A stretch of DNA of 64,000 nucleotides from Ruegeria sp. AD91A (GTDB lineage: Bacteria > Pseudomonadota > Alphaproteobacteria > Rhodobacterales > Rhodobacteraceae). Every line of letters starts with the position of its first letter. Position 1 is the first letter of the stretch. Below are positions 8,893 through 17,685 of this stretch, piece by piece. A program made the translations under genes and the position numbers. Location of the stretch: positions 62,001-126,000 of the forward strand of contig NZ_CP031946.1 in NCBI RefSeq assembly GCF_003443535.1, written 5' to 3'. The notes under the pieces were generated by a model, which made no database searches, was not told where the DNA came from, and saw only the letters and a list, made by a program, of their open reading frames with translations.

Positions 8893-9765
8893 TTACCCCA
8901 TGGACCGCAGGCGCTTGATCAACGACGAGGTGTCCCAGCGGCCACCGCCCAGTTTCTGTACATCCTTGTAAAACTGATCGACCAGAGCGGTGACGGGCAG
9001 GGATGCACCGGTTTCATTGGCGGTATCCAGACAGATACCCAGATCCTTGCGCATCCAGTCGACGGCAAAGCCATGTTCAAACTGATCATCCAGCATGGTC
9101 TCATACCGGTTTGCCATCTGCCAGCTGCCCGCCGCGCCCTGGCTGATCACCTCGACCACGGCCCTTCCGTCCAAACCTGCCTTTTCGGCGAAGTGTAACG
9201 CTTCGCTGAGACCCTGAACCAGACCAGCGATCGCGATCTGGTTGCACATCTTGGTCATTTGGCCCGCACCGCTGTCTCCGATCCGGCGGCAGATTTTGGA
9301 GTAGACATTCATCACCGGTTCAGCCGCATCATAGGCGGCCTGATCTCCGCCACACATAATTGACAGAACACCGTTTTCAGCGCCTGCCTGACCGCCCGAG
9401 ATCGGCGCGTCCACAAAGGCGATACCCTGTGTTTCGCCGGCAGCGTACAATTCACGCGTGACCTTTGCAGACACCGTCGTGTGGTCGACGAAAACAGCCC
9501 CGCTGGACATGCCGTGAAATGCGCCGTCCCCGCCGGTGCAAACCATGCGCAGATCGTCGTCATTGCCGACGCAGGCCATCACAAACTCGGCGCCTGCAGC
9601 CGCGTCTTTCGGGGTGGCCGCCATCGACCCGCCATGCTGCTTCACCCAGGCTTCGGCCTTGGCGGCCGTGCGGTTATAGACAGTGACGTCATGACCTGCG
9701 TCCTGAAGATGCCCAGCCATTGGATAGCCCATGACACCCAGGCCAAGGAACGCGACTTTTGCCAT
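8893..9765 (-). CDS. NAD-dependent beta-hydroxyacid dehydrogenase (3-hydroxyisobutyrate / tartronate-semialdehyde type)
   Basis: 290 residues, normal for the family. The Rossmann motif FLGLGVMGYPMAGHL opens the protein; DAPISGGQAGAENG (substrate loop) and GAGQMTKMCNQ, whose Lys is the catalytic residue, follow. It would oxidise or reduce a 3-hydroxy acid such as 3-hydroxyisobutyrate (valine catabolism) or 2-hydroxy-3-oxopropionate (glyoxylate metabolism). The sequence alone does not separate these. It is about 100 bp from the fusion gene downstream on the same strand and may be co-transcribed with it. Confidence 0.85.
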   Translation of the reverse strand: MAKVAFLGLGVMGYPMAGHLQDAGHDVTVYNRTAAKAEAWVKQHGGSMAATPKDAAAGAEFVMACVGNDDDLRMVCTGGDGAFHGMSSGAVFVDHTTVSAKVTRELYAAGETQGIAFVDAPISGGQAGAENGVLSIMCGGDQAAYDAAEPVMNVYSKICRRIGDSGAGQMTKMCNQIAIAGLVQGLSEALHFAEKAGLDGRAVVEVISQGAAGSWQMANRYETMLDDQFEHGFAVDWMRKDLGICLDTANETGASLPVTALVDQFYKDVQKLGGGRWDTSSLIKRLRSMG

Positions 9766-9866
9766 TTTGTGATCCTCTCCGCTGTTCGGTCGGCATCAGC
9801 GGTGCGTGCCTGACCAAATTGTTTGGCGAAGACAAAGCAAAGCTGCGCCCAAAGGGCAACCCCAAG

Positions 9867-10256
9867 TCAGCCTTTCCCGCCCAGATCCTGCAGGATCGGG
9901 CAATCAGGCCGGTCATCCCCGGCGCAGGCGTCGATCAGGTGGCTCAGCGTTTCGCGCATCGCGTTCAGGTCGGCGATCTTGGCTTCGACCTGTGCCAGAT
10001 GATCCCGTGCGACTTGTTTCACATCTGCGCTGGCGCGGGTTTCATCCTCGTAAAGCGCCAGCAATGTCCGGCAATCCTCGATGGTGAACCCAAGCGCCCG
10101 GGCACGGCCCAGAAAGTTCAGCTTGTGCACGTCCTGTTCGCGAAACCGGCGATAGCCGTTGTCATCGCGCAGCGGTTTGATGAGGTTGATATCTTCATAA
10201 TACCGGATTGTCTTGGCAGGCAGGCCGGTGCGGGCTGACACATCTCCGATATTCAT
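9867..10256 (-). CDS. cueR: MerR-family copper-responsive regulator
   Basis: 129 residues. It has an N-terminal MerR winged helix (MNIGDVSARTGLPAKTIRYYE), a dimerisation helix, and a C-terminal metal loop with two Cys separated by seven residues (CAGDDRPDC), the spacing seen in CueR. It activates copper efflux genes by twisting an over-long promoter spacer. ATG 10256 is chosen because the conserved helix begins there; an upstream in-frame extension would lie wholly inside copA. Its start overlaps the copA stop (ATGA), so the regulator is the second gene of its own target operon. Confidence 0.9.
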   Translation of the reverse strand: MNIGDVSARTGLPAKTIRYYEDINLIKPLRDDNGYRRFREQDVHKLNFLGRARALGFTIEDCRTLLALYEDETRASADVKQVARDHLAQVEAKIADLNAMRETLSHLIDACAGDDRPDCPILQDLGGKG

Positions 10257-12721
10257 GCGTGCACCTCCTTGGCGGGCGGGATCGGGGTTTCCGGCACGCT
10301 GGCTCGGACGCGACGCAGGCGCAGCGCGTTCGAGACGACAAAGACACTGGACAGCGCCATGGCGCCAGCCGCCAGTGCCGGAGACAACAGATGGCCGCCG
10401 AACGGGTAAAGGGCGCCAGCAGCGACGGGGATCAGCAGGACGTTGTAACCAAACGCCCATCCCAGGTTCTGGCGAATGTTTCGCATTGTCCGGCGGCTGA
10501 TCTCGGTCGCATTTGCAACCCCGCGCAGATCACCGGACATCAGGACGACATCGGCCGTTTCGATGGCTACATCCGTGCCCGTCCCGATGGCGATGCCGAT
10601 ATCAGCCGTTGCCAGCGCAGGGGCGTCGTTGATGCCGTCGCCGACGAAAGCCAGCGTGCCGAACTTGTCCCGCAAGGCGATGATCGCATCCACCTTGCCG
10701 TCGGGCAGCACTTCGGCGGTGACGTGATCGATCCCCAGCCGATCAGCCAGAGCCTGCGCGGTGCGCGCATTGTCTCCGGTGACCATGGCCACGGTCAGAC
10801 CCATTTGGTGGAGCCGCTCCAGCGCCTCTTCGGTGCCGGGTTTGATCGGATCGGACACAGAAAACATGGCCGCAGCCTGCCCATCGAGCGCAACGAACAA
10901 TGGTGTTGCCCCTTCGGCGGCGCGGGCCTCTGCCTCGCTTGCCAGGGGCCCAAGGTCGATCCCGCGTTGTTGCATAAGCCGGTGCGACCCGATCAACGCG
11001 TTCCGGCCTTCAACCAACCCCTGCACGCCAAGCCCGGTTAGGGACCGGACGTCTGTCGCCTTGGGCAGCGTCGCAGGCCCGGCCCGGGTAATCGCCGAAG
11101 CTATCGGGTGTTCCGACCGCGCCTCGAGGGCGGCGGCCAGCCGTACAACCTCATCCCTGTCAAATCCGTTCGCCGTCAAAACACTGTCCAATTCCGGACG
11201 GCCCAGTGTCAGGGTCCCGGTCTTGTCCAGCGCGATGACGCGTGCCTGCTGAAGCTGTTGCAGGGCATCGCCCTTGCGGAACAGAACCCCCAGTTCGGCC
11301 GCCCGCCCGGTGCCGACCATGATCGAGGTCGGCGTGGCCAGCCCCATGGCGCAGGGGCAGGCAATGATCAGCACCGAAACACCAGCGACAAGCGCCAGCG
11401 GCAGGGCCGGGCTTGGGCCGAAAATTAACCAGGCTGCGACAGTGATCACGGCAACCAGGATGACCGCTGGGACAAAGCGATATGTAATCCGATCGACCAG
11501 ACCCTGGATCGGCAGCTTTGCCCCCTGTGCCTGCTGGACCATGCGGATGACCTGCGCCAGCACCGTGTCGCCCCCCACGCGCGTAGCACGAACCCGCAAG
11601 GCACCGGTGCCATTCACGGTTCCCCCGACAACCGCTGCGCCGGCTGATTTGCCAACCGGTATCGGCTCGCCCGTGATCATGCTCTCATCGACGTAAGAGG
11701 TGCCCTCGAGCACTTCGGCATCCACCGGCACACGTTCGCCCGGGCGGATGTGCAGGATATCGCCGACCGCAATCTCGGCGATAGCACGGTCTTCTATCCG
11801 GCCATCGACTTCGATCCGCGCGCTTTTGGGCTGCAGACCCACCAGCTTACGGATTGCAGCCCCGGTTTTGCCCTTGGCACGGGCCTCCATCAGTCGGCCC
11901 AGAAGGATCAGAACGACAATTACGGCTGCGGCCTCGAAATAGACATTGGCTGTACCTTGCGGCAGCGCACCGGGGGCAAATGTGGCCGTGACCGAATACA
12001 GATAGGCCGCCCCGGTCCCCAGCGCGACCAGCGCGTTCATGTCCGGCGTGCCCCGCAGCAACGACGGGATGCCTTTGCTGTAAAACACACGACCAGGCCC
12101 CAGCACCAGAGCCGACGTCAGTGCGAACTGAATCAACTGGCTGTTCTGCGCGCCGATGGTGGCGTGAACCCAGTGATGGAAAGCGGGAATCATGTGCCCG
12201 CCCATCTCAAGAATGAACACAGGCAGGGCGAGTGCGGCAGCCAGTATCGTGGTCCGGGTCAACCTTTGAATTTCGTCATCTTCGCGGTTTTCAGGTTTCG
12301 AAGCGCCTTGCAGCCGCGCCGGGTATCCGATTTTAGTTACCGCCTGAGCCAGCGCCTCTGGCGTTGTTGCCCCCGCAGCGTAAGTCACTGTGGCAGTTTG
12401 AGTCGCCAGATTGACCTGCGCTTCGACCACACCGGGGCTGGCCGTCAGCGCACGCTCGATTTTGCCCACACATGACGCGCAGGTCATGCCTTCAATGCTC
12501 AGGTCCGCCCGGCTGGTCTCAGCCGGATACCCTGCGGCATCCAGGGCTTTGGTCAGGGCCGAAACCGGCCCTTCGAAAGCCACCTGCGCGGACTTGGTTG
12601 CAAAGTTGACCGAGGCCGCATCTACCCCCGGCACATCTCTCAACGCTGCTTCAACGCGGCCCACACAGGATGCGCATCCCATGCCGGTGATTTTCAGTTC
12701 TGTCAGTGCCTTTTGCCCCAT
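10253..12721 (-). CDS. copA: Copper-exporting P1B-type ATPase
   Basis: 822 residues. It has two N-terminal heavy-metal-binding domains with GMGCASC (Cys16, Cys19) and GMTCASC (Cys81, Cys84), an actuator TGE motif near 350, and the ion-channel CPC (Cys455, Cys457) in IIACPCAMGLATP. The phosphorylated Asp499 lies in DKTGT, with SEHPIASAI and GDGINDAPAL following. These are all the diagnostic residues of a Cu(+) exporter in the inner membrane. It is coupled to cueR, and a MerR-type operator lies 40-60 bp upstream. Silver transport is also usual for this class. Confidence 0.93.
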   Translation of the reverse strand: MGQKALTELKITGMGCASCVGRVEAALRDVPGVDAASVNFATKSAQVAFEGPVSALTKALDAAGYPAETSRADLSIEGMTCASCVGKIERALTASPGVVEAQVNLATQTATVTYAAGATTPEALAQAVTKIGYPARLQGASKPENREDDEIQRLTRTTILAAALALPVFILEMGGHMIPAFHHWVHATIGAQNSQLIQFALTSALVLGPGRVFYSKGIPSLLRGTPDMNALVALGTGAAYLYSVTATFAPGALPQGTANVYFEAAAVIVVLILLGRLMEARAKGKTGAAIRKLVGLQPKSARIEVDGRIEDRAIAEIAVGDILHIRPGERVPVDAEVLEGTSYVDESMITGEPIPVGKSAGAAVVGGTVNGTGALRVRATRVGGDTVLAQVIRMVQQAQGAKLPIQGLVDRITYRFVPAVILVAVITVAAWLIFGPSPALPLALVAGVSVLIIACPCAMGLATPTSIMVGTGRAAELGVLFRKGDALQQLQQARVIALDKTGTLTLGRPELDSVLTANGFDRDEVVRLAAALEARSEHPIASAITRAGPATLPKATDVRSLTGLGVQGLVEGRNALIGSHRLMQQRGIDLGPLASEAEARAAEGATPLFVALDGQAAAMFSVSDPIKPGTEEALERLHQMGLTVAMVTGDNARTAQALADRLGIDHVTAEVLPDGKVDAIIALRDKFGTLAFVGDGINDAPALATADIGIAIGTGTDVAIETADVVLMSGDLRGVANATEISRRTMRNIRQNLGWAFGYNVLLIPVAAGALYPFGGHLLSPALAAGAMALSSVFVVSNALRLRRVRASVPETPIPPAKEVHA

Positions 12722-12758
12722 GCGACTCGTCCCGGAGGTTTCTTTACGCTCCAGATGG

Positions 12759-12782
12759 GGGTTCCAGTGACGGGAAGGTCAA
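12759..12782 (-). promoter_or_regulatory. CueR-type operator/promoter of copA
   Basis: Read on the minus strand, TTGACC (12782-12777) is the -35 hexamer and overlaps the dyad ACCTTCC-N7-GGAACCC (12779-12759); the inner TTCC-N7-GGAA is perfect. MerR-family promoters carry exactly this dyad inside a 19-20 bp spacer. A clear -10 hexamer is not seen; CATCTG is the nearest candidate at a 19-bp distance. Confidence 0.65.
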
Positions 12783-12797
12783 GGGCCTGGGGTAATT

Positions 12798-13562
12798 TTA
12801 GTGTTCTAGGTCGCGCATGTTGCGCTCCATCATGCGCTGATACAGGCGTGGCGAAAGGCGGTTGAGCCACCAGGACAGGCGCGCCACGCGGCCAACCGGG
12901 ATCATGGGCTGCGATTTGTCCAGCCCGCGCAGGATCGTTTCGGCTGCGGCCTCGGGGCTCATCTCGTCCATCCCGTCCTTCGCCGATCCGGGCCGCGCGG
13001 TTCCGTCCGTTTGCTCTTGCGCGTTGCCGGGGTTGGTGGCCACAAAGGACGGCGCAGCGATCTGGACCTGAACGCCATGAGGGGCTTCTTCCGAGCGTAG
13101 CGATTTGAAGAATCCCTCCAACGCATGTTTCGAGGCAGCATAGGCCGTCCGATGGTAAAGCGGAGCAAAACCGGCCACCGATGAGATGGCCAGATGTGTC
13201 CCCTGTGACGCCCGAACCGGGTGCAAAAACGCGCGGGCCATTTCAACGGCCGCAAAGTAGTTGATATCAAACAGTGTTCGGTGGCTGGCCGAGTCGGACT
13301 TTTCAAAGCCCCGGATTTGCGTGACGCCGGCGTTGTAGATGACCAGATCAATACTGTCGCAAGTCGTGATCGCCCTATGGCACGCGTTGGCAAGCTGCGC
13401 GGGGTCCGTCAGATCACACGCGATTGGAAGCTGGTTCGACCCGGAGTCCAGACCTGAAATATCGAGATCCAGCAGCACAACACGCCACCCGCGACTTTGC
13501 AGAGCATGGCTGAGGGCCTGCCCCAAACCGCCCGCTCCACCGGATATGACGGCCGTCTTCAT
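12798..13562 (-). CDS. Short-chain dehydrogenase/reductase
   Basis: 254 residues, classical SDR. The cofactor motif is GGAGGLGQALS near residue 9, the NAG motif is YNAGVT near 95, with catalytic Ser in the ISSVAGF segment and YAASK near residue 160. It will reduce or oxidise an alcohol/ketone pair; the substrate is unknown. It is last in a four-gene operon. Its start codon overlaps the stop of the epimerase gene (ATGA), so it works with the FMO, the BASS transporter and the epimerase. The C-terminal RLSWWLNRLSPRLYQRMMER is typical of SDRs annotated as acting on lipids or steroids, but this is weak evidence. Confidence 0.82.
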   Translation of the reverse strand: MKTAVISGGAGGLGQALSHALQSRGWRVVLLDLDISGLDSGSNQLPIACDLTDPAQLANACHRAITTCDSIDLVIYNAGVTQIRGFEKSDSASHRTLFDINYFAAVEMARAFLHPVRASQGTHLAISSVAGFAPLYHRTAYAASKHALEGFFKSLRSEEAPHGVQVQIAAPSFVATNPGNAQEQTDGTARPGSAKDGMDEMSPEAAAETILRGLDKSQPMIPVGRVARLSWWLNRLSPRLYQRMMERNMRDLEH

Positions 13563-14491
13563 AGCCCGGCCTGCTTTTGCCAGAGCGCGAACACCTGGGC
13601 GCTGGTTTTTTCGGGTGTGTAACCGAAGTCGGATTTCAGGGCGGTGTTATCCAGAACCGGTCGATATTGCAGAAATCGCAACTGTTCCGGCCCATAACGG
13701 GACAGACCCAGCGGACGCGCAGCGGCCAAAGCCGATTTCAGCGCCCAAGCGGGCAGGCGCAGAACCGGTTTCCCCATGGCGCGGGCCAGATCGGTAACAC
13801 CCATCGCGCCGTCCCCGGCGACGTTGTAAACGCCAATCGGCCCGTCGGTTGCCGCGCGCCGAAGGATACGTGCCAGATCATGCGTCCAAATGAATACAAA
13901 CGGACTTTCGCTGCCGACCACGGCCAGCAGGCGCGGTTTGTGGAACAGGGCGGTGATCTGATTTTCGGATCCAGCCCCCAGAACCGTGCCCACGCGCAGA
14001 ACAACCTGTTCCAGATCGGGGGTGGCTTTGCGCGCTTCGGCCAGGATTTCCTCGACCTGCCTTTTGTGATCGGAATACGGAAACTCGGGGTTGCCTCGCA
14101 GCGGATCACCTTCGCGCAGCGGTACTGGGTTGTCTGCGTGATAGCCGTAGGCAGCACCGGAAGACGTGACGACCAACCGGCGCACCCCGTTGGCAATGGC
14201 TGCGTTCACCACCTTGCGGGTGCCCTCGACATCAACCGCATATGCCGCCGCACGTTCCATTTTTGGCGGAGGCGTCACGATGGAGGCCAGATGCACTATG
14301 ACATCCGGCTTCACGTTGTAGATCACACGTGCGGGGGCGTCCGTTGTCACATCCATGGGCAGATAGTGGACGTTTTCCGGCATGCTTTTCGGGTTTTTAA
14401 GATCCGTGGCAAAAACCTCGTGCCCCTGAAGTTCGGGCAGCAGCGCCTGACCGACCAACCCGGCGGCACCTGTGATCAGGATACGGGTCAT
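13559..14491 (-). CDS. NAD-dependent epimerase/dehydratase family protein (extended SDR)
   Basis: 310 residues from ATG 14491, where the Rossmann motif MTRILITGAAGLVGQALL starts; upstream in-frame codons lie inside the neighbouring gene and are not conserved in character. The active-site SSGAAYGYH (Ser and Tyr region) near residue 120 is present, but the expected YxxxK reads YSDHK. Members act on nucleotide sugars or as 3-beta-hydroxysteroid-type dehydrogenases; the operon with an FMO and a BASS-type transporter favours a hydrophobic acid or steroid-like substrate. That is inference. It is coupled at both ends by ATGA overlaps. Confidence 0.82.
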   Translation of the reverse strand: MTRILITGAAGLVGQALLPELQGHEVFATDLKNPKSMPENVHYLPMDVTTDAPARVIYNVKPDVIVHLASIVTPPPKMERAAAYAVDVEGTRKVVNAAIANGVRRLVVTSSGAAYGYHADNPVPLREGDPLRGNPEFPYSDHKRQVEEILAEARKATPDLEQVVLRVGTVLGAGSENQITALFHKPRLLAVVGSESPFVFIWTHDLARILRRAATDGPIGVYNVAGDGAMGVTDLARAMGKPVLRLPAWALKSALAAARPLGLSRYGPEQLRFLQYRPVLDNTALKSDFGYTPEKTSAQVFALWQKQAGL

Positions 14492-15390
14492 CGCGCGGCC
14501 TCGGTTCGGGCCATGACCGACGCCAGGGCAATCCCCGAGATCGCGTGCCAGATGCCCCAGAACGCCGCAACAACGGCCATGCCGCCAAGCCCGTGGAAGA
14601 AGGCAAAGATCAACACCAGCCCAAGGCCGGAATTCTGAATGCCGGTTTCGATGGTGATGGCACGGCGATCGAAGGGGGACAGCCGGGTCAGAGTGGCCAC
14701 AACCCAACCGCCCCCCAGCGCCAGGGCGTTGTGAAGGACCACAAGCCCGGCAACAGCCCCGGCAAAACTGAGGAAAAACCCCCAGTTTGCGGCCAGGGCA
14801 AGTACGATGAAGGCCCCAAAAATACCCATCGACAGGTATTGCAGCGGCGCGCGCAAGCGGGCTGTCAGGGCTGGGCGGCGCTGGTTCAGTGCGATGCCCA
14901 GGACCAGAGGCAAGATCAGCATCAGCCCGACAAGGATTGCGATTTGTACCGGATCAATCTGGGTCTGCTGCAGGATCGCGCGTGTCGGCGGATACAGCCC
15001 GCCCCAAAGCGCAATGTTGAAGGGCGTCATGAAAACCGCGCCGATGGTTGCAAAGGCGGTCATCGACACTGACAGCGCCGCATTTCCACCGGCGCGGTGC
15101 GTAATGAAGTTCGAAATATTGCCCCCCGGACAGGCGGCGACAAGGATCAGCCCAAGCGCGATCGACGGGCGCGGCTCCGTCATCCACACCAAAGCAAAGG
15201 TCAGAGCGGGCAAAACGATGAATTGGGATACCAGTCCGACAAGTACCGGCTTGGGCGCGCGTCGCAAACGTTCGAAATCCCGAGGCGTCAGATCGATCGC
15301 GATGGAAAACATCACGATCGCCAGTATCGCGTTCAACAGCGTCAGGGAGGCCGGGCTGAAATTCAGTGTGACTTCGTCGATACCACTCAT
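14488..15390 (-). CDS. Bile acid:sodium symporter (BASS) family transporter
   Basis: 300 residues with about nine hydrophobic segments, starting at ATG 15390 (MSGIDEVTLNF). The family stretch FSIAIDLTPRDFERL and the AACPGGNISNFITHRAGGNAALSVS segment, which carries the sodium-binding crossover helix, are visible. BASS proteins import organic acids with sodium: bile acids, pantoate, pyruvate or others. Placed between a flavin monooxygenase and two SDRs, with ATGA overlaps on both sides, it probably brings in the substrate of that pathway. The substrate itself cannot be read from sequence. Confidence 0.88.
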   Translation of the reverse strand: MSGIDEVTLNFSPASLTLLNAILAIVMFSIAIDLTPRDFERLRRAPKPVLVGLVSQFIVLPALTFALVWMTEPRPSIALGLILVAACPGGNISNFITHRAGGNAALSVSMTAFATIGAVFMTPFNIALWGGLYPPTRAILQQTQIDPVQIAILVGLMLILPLVLGIALNQRRPALTARLRAPLQYLSMGIFGAFIVLALAANWGFFLSFAGAVAGLVVLHNALALGGGWVVATLTRLSPFDRRAITIETGIQNSGLGLVLIFAFFHGLGGMAVVAAFWGIWHAISGIALASVMARTEAAR

Positions 15391-16703
15391 ACGGCGGCTT
15401 TCCGCAGCCGTTCGATCCACCCGGAAACGGCCTTTCTGTAAGTGGCCTTGTCCACGTAGTAAGCCATTCGCGGCAGATCGATATAGCTCATGCTTCCGGT
15501 GGCGCGCGTATAGTCTTTTTGCTTTTCGGTTTTCAGATCGGCCGCCACCGGGCAACCCTTCTGATGACCTTTTATATAGCGCGCCACCATTTCGGCCTGC
15601 TCGTGCCTGCCCTGCCAGCCCAGGCCAGTTGCCTCGACCATGCCCAGCACAAAAAGATCGTCCCGTTCCGGGTGTAGCGCGTTCAGGTACAGATGTGGTG
15701 CGTCGCCTTGCCAGTTCAGCAAGTCCTTGTCGATGAACGGGTAGTGCAGCTTGTATCCGGTCGCGGCGAGGATCATGTCATACTCTTCGCTCGAGCCGTC
15801 CTTGAAATGCACGGTTTGGCCTTCCAGTCGGTCGATATCGGGGCGAATGCGCAGATCACCATGGCCCGCGTGATACAAAACCAGAGAATTCACCACCGGA
15901 TGGCTTTCATAAAGCTGATAATCAGGCTTGGGAAAACCGTATTTCTGCGGATCGCCGACAAACCAGCTCAGGATCAGGCCGTCTACCTTACGCTTCAGCC
16001 ACATGGGCAGGCGGATCTTGCCGCCCATTGTGTCGGCAGGTTTGCCGAAGACGTATTTGGGCACGAAGTAATAGCCGCGACGCATGGACAGATCGCAGCG
16101 TTTTGCGTGATGGATTGCGTCAACCGCAATGTCGCAGCCGGAATTTCCCGCACCCACGACCAACACACGCTTGCTGTCGAACTGGCTGGGGTACCGGTAC
16201 TGCGAGGCATGGATCAATTCGCCGTCAAACGTACCGGGAAAGCTGGGTACATTCGGCTCTGACAGGGTGCCGTTTGCAATCAGAACCCCTGCGAATTCGG
16301 CCTGATGCTCGCCGTCGGCATCGCGCCAGAAAACACGCCAACCGTCACCAGATTCGCCCAGCGGTGTGATCCGAGTGACTTCTGCATTGAACTTGTAACT
16401 TTCACGCAGGCCGAAACGATCGGCAAAGGCCCGGAAATAGTCGCGCATCGCCCGGTGCGAGGGGTACTCGGCAACCGCCTCATCCATCGGGAAATCTTCG
16501 AATTCAGTCATTCGTTTTGAGGAGATCAGATGCGCTGACTCATACATGGTCGATCTGGGGGCATCGATATCCCACAGACCGCCCACATCCGAGTGCAATT
16601 CGAACCCCTGAAAGGCGATGCCCTGTTCCTTCAGCACCTTGGCTGCGGCCAAACCCATCGGCCCCGCCCCGATCAGGGCGAATGCGTTGCGCGTCTGTGT
16701 CAT
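15387..16703 (-). CDS. Flavin-containing monooxygenase
   Basis: 438 residues. An FAD site GAGPMGLAAA opens the protein; WDIDAPRSTMYESAHLISSK follows; the NADPH site is VVGAGNSGCDIAVDA near residue 190. The FMO fingerprint region FPGTFDGELIHASQY is present (FxGxxxHxxx, ending in Tyr rather than Trp). The enzyme inserts oxygen at a soft nucleophile (N, S) or performs Baeyer-Villiger oxidation. It is first in the FMO-BASS-epimerase-SDR operon and divergent from a TetR regulator. It differs from the trimethylamine monooxygenase of marine bacteria in lacking that operon context; the substrate is open. Confidence 0.87.
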   Translation of the reverse strand: MTQTRNAFALIGAGPMGLAAAKVLKEQGIAFQGFELHSDVGGLWDIDAPRSTMYESAHLISSKRMTEFEDFPMDEAVAEYPSHRAMRDYFRAFADRFGLRESYKFNAEVTRITPLGESGDGWRVFWRDADGEHQAEFAGVLIANGTLSEPNVPSFPGTFDGELIHASQYRYPSQFDSKRVLVVGAGNSGCDIAVDAIHHAKRCDLSMRRGYYFVPKYVFGKPADTMGGKIRLPMWLKRKVDGLILSWFVGDPQKYGFPKPDYQLYESHPVVNSLVLYHAGHGDLRIRPDIDRLEGQTVHFKDGSSEEYDMILAATGYKLHYPFIDKDLLNWQGDAPHLYLNALHPERDDLFVLGMVEATGLGWQGRHEQAEMVARYIKGHQKGCPVAADLKTEKQKDYTRATGSMSYIDLPRMAYYVDKATYRKAVSGWIERLRKAAV

Positions 16704-16714
16704 GAACCCTCCCG

Positions 16715-16734
16715 AAGTTCGCGATGCTTAACTT
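16715..16734. promoter_or_regulatory. Dyad in the FMO/TetR divergent promoter
   Basis: AAGTT-N10-AACTT lies in the 56-bp gap between the two starts, overlapped by a longer GTTCG-N16-CGAAC pair (16717-16742). It is a good candidate operator for the TetR protein encoded alongside. Confidence 0.45.
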
Positions 16735-16759
16735 GAACGAACGACCAAAATAAGGCAAG

Positions 16760-17431
16760 ATGAAAATCATGAGTCTGAAAAACATAGAAAAGCCAAGGCA
16801 AAGAGCAGCGTCCAAGCGGTCTTTGGAGACCAAGGCAAGGATCATGGATGCGGCTGAAACCGTCTTTGCCGACCGGGGATTCGAAGGTGCGTCGATCCGG
16901 GATATCGCGGCATTGGCAGGGGTTCAGATTGGTCTTGTGCACCATCATGGTGGTGGCAAGGAAGAGTTGTTTTACAGAACCGTCGCGCGGCGTGCGGACG
17001 AACTGGCGCAGCTTCGGGTCGACGCGTTGAACAGGGCCAGGGCTGTTGCTCCGCTGACGCTTCACAGCATTCTGGACAGCTTTATTCGACCCTATGTGGA
17101 CCTGGCTGAGAAGGGTGGGCCTGGATGGATGGCATATGGACGGTTGGTGGCCCACGTATCGGTTGACCCCAGGTGGCGCGATATCGCAGCAGAGTGTTTC
17201 GACCCCACCGCCCAGCTGTTCATCACCGAGATCGCCACGCTTTACCCGGATGTCGATCCAGCCGTTTTGGCAAGTGGCCAAGTTTATTCGGTCTCGGCGA
17301 TGCTGGCCCATCTCAACAGTGGATGGCGGGTCGAAGCCCTGTCGCAGGGCGGTGACGTGTCCGGCATGGAGCGTCTGGTGGACTTTTGCGCCGCCGGTAT
17401 CGAAGCAATGGTACGATCTGGTCGTGAATGA
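16760..17431 (+). CDS. TetR/AcrR-family regulator
   Basis: 223 residues. The N-terminal helix-turn-helix occupies residues about 20-70 (RIMDAAETVFADRGFEGASIRDIAALAGVQ as three helices), with YxHF replaced by a VHHHGGGKEELF stretch; the rest is the ligand-binding dimer domain. AAGG lies just before the ATG. Divergent from the FMO operon with only 56 bp between, it most likely represses that operon and responds to its substrate. The unusual HHHGGGKEEL loop, where most TetR proteins have YYHFxSKEEL, is odd and may alter DNA contacts. Confidence 0.85.
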   Translation: MKIMSLKNIEKPRQRAASKRSLETKARIMDAAETVFADRGFEGASIRDIAALAGVQIGLVHHHGGGKEELFYRTVARRADELAQLRVDALNRARAVAPLTLHSILDSFIRPYVDLAEKGGPGWMAYGRLVAHVSVDPRWRDIAAECFDPTAQLFITEIATLYPDVDPAVLASGQVYSVSAMLAHLNSGWRVEALSQGGDVSGMERLVDFCAAGIEAMVRSGRE

Positions 17432-17685
17432 ACCCTCACGCGACGCGTGACTGTGTGTTCAATCGTTGAGTTGGCGCCCTGGTTTTCCCAATAGCTGTTT
17501 CCAGCATCCGGACAGTAGGCGCAGGCTGGATGATTGTATCCCATTTAGCGATCTTTTGGGCGCCCTCCGCCTTGATTGAGGTTAAAACGTGGCATCAATG
17601 TGGCGCATGAGCTAAAAGTTTAATTATGTTGTGCTGCTCTTTCACAGAGTGGTTTGTAACAAGTATTTATTCGTAAGGTGGGCAC

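Noticed and set aside
10257..10460. N-terminal extension of cueR
   Set aside because: The 68 extra residues lie in copA in another frame; the MerR helix starts at the inner ATG.
14492..14707. N-terminal extension of the epimerase gene
   Set aside because: The Rossmann motif begins right at ATG 14491; the extension is a reading of the BASS gene in another frame.
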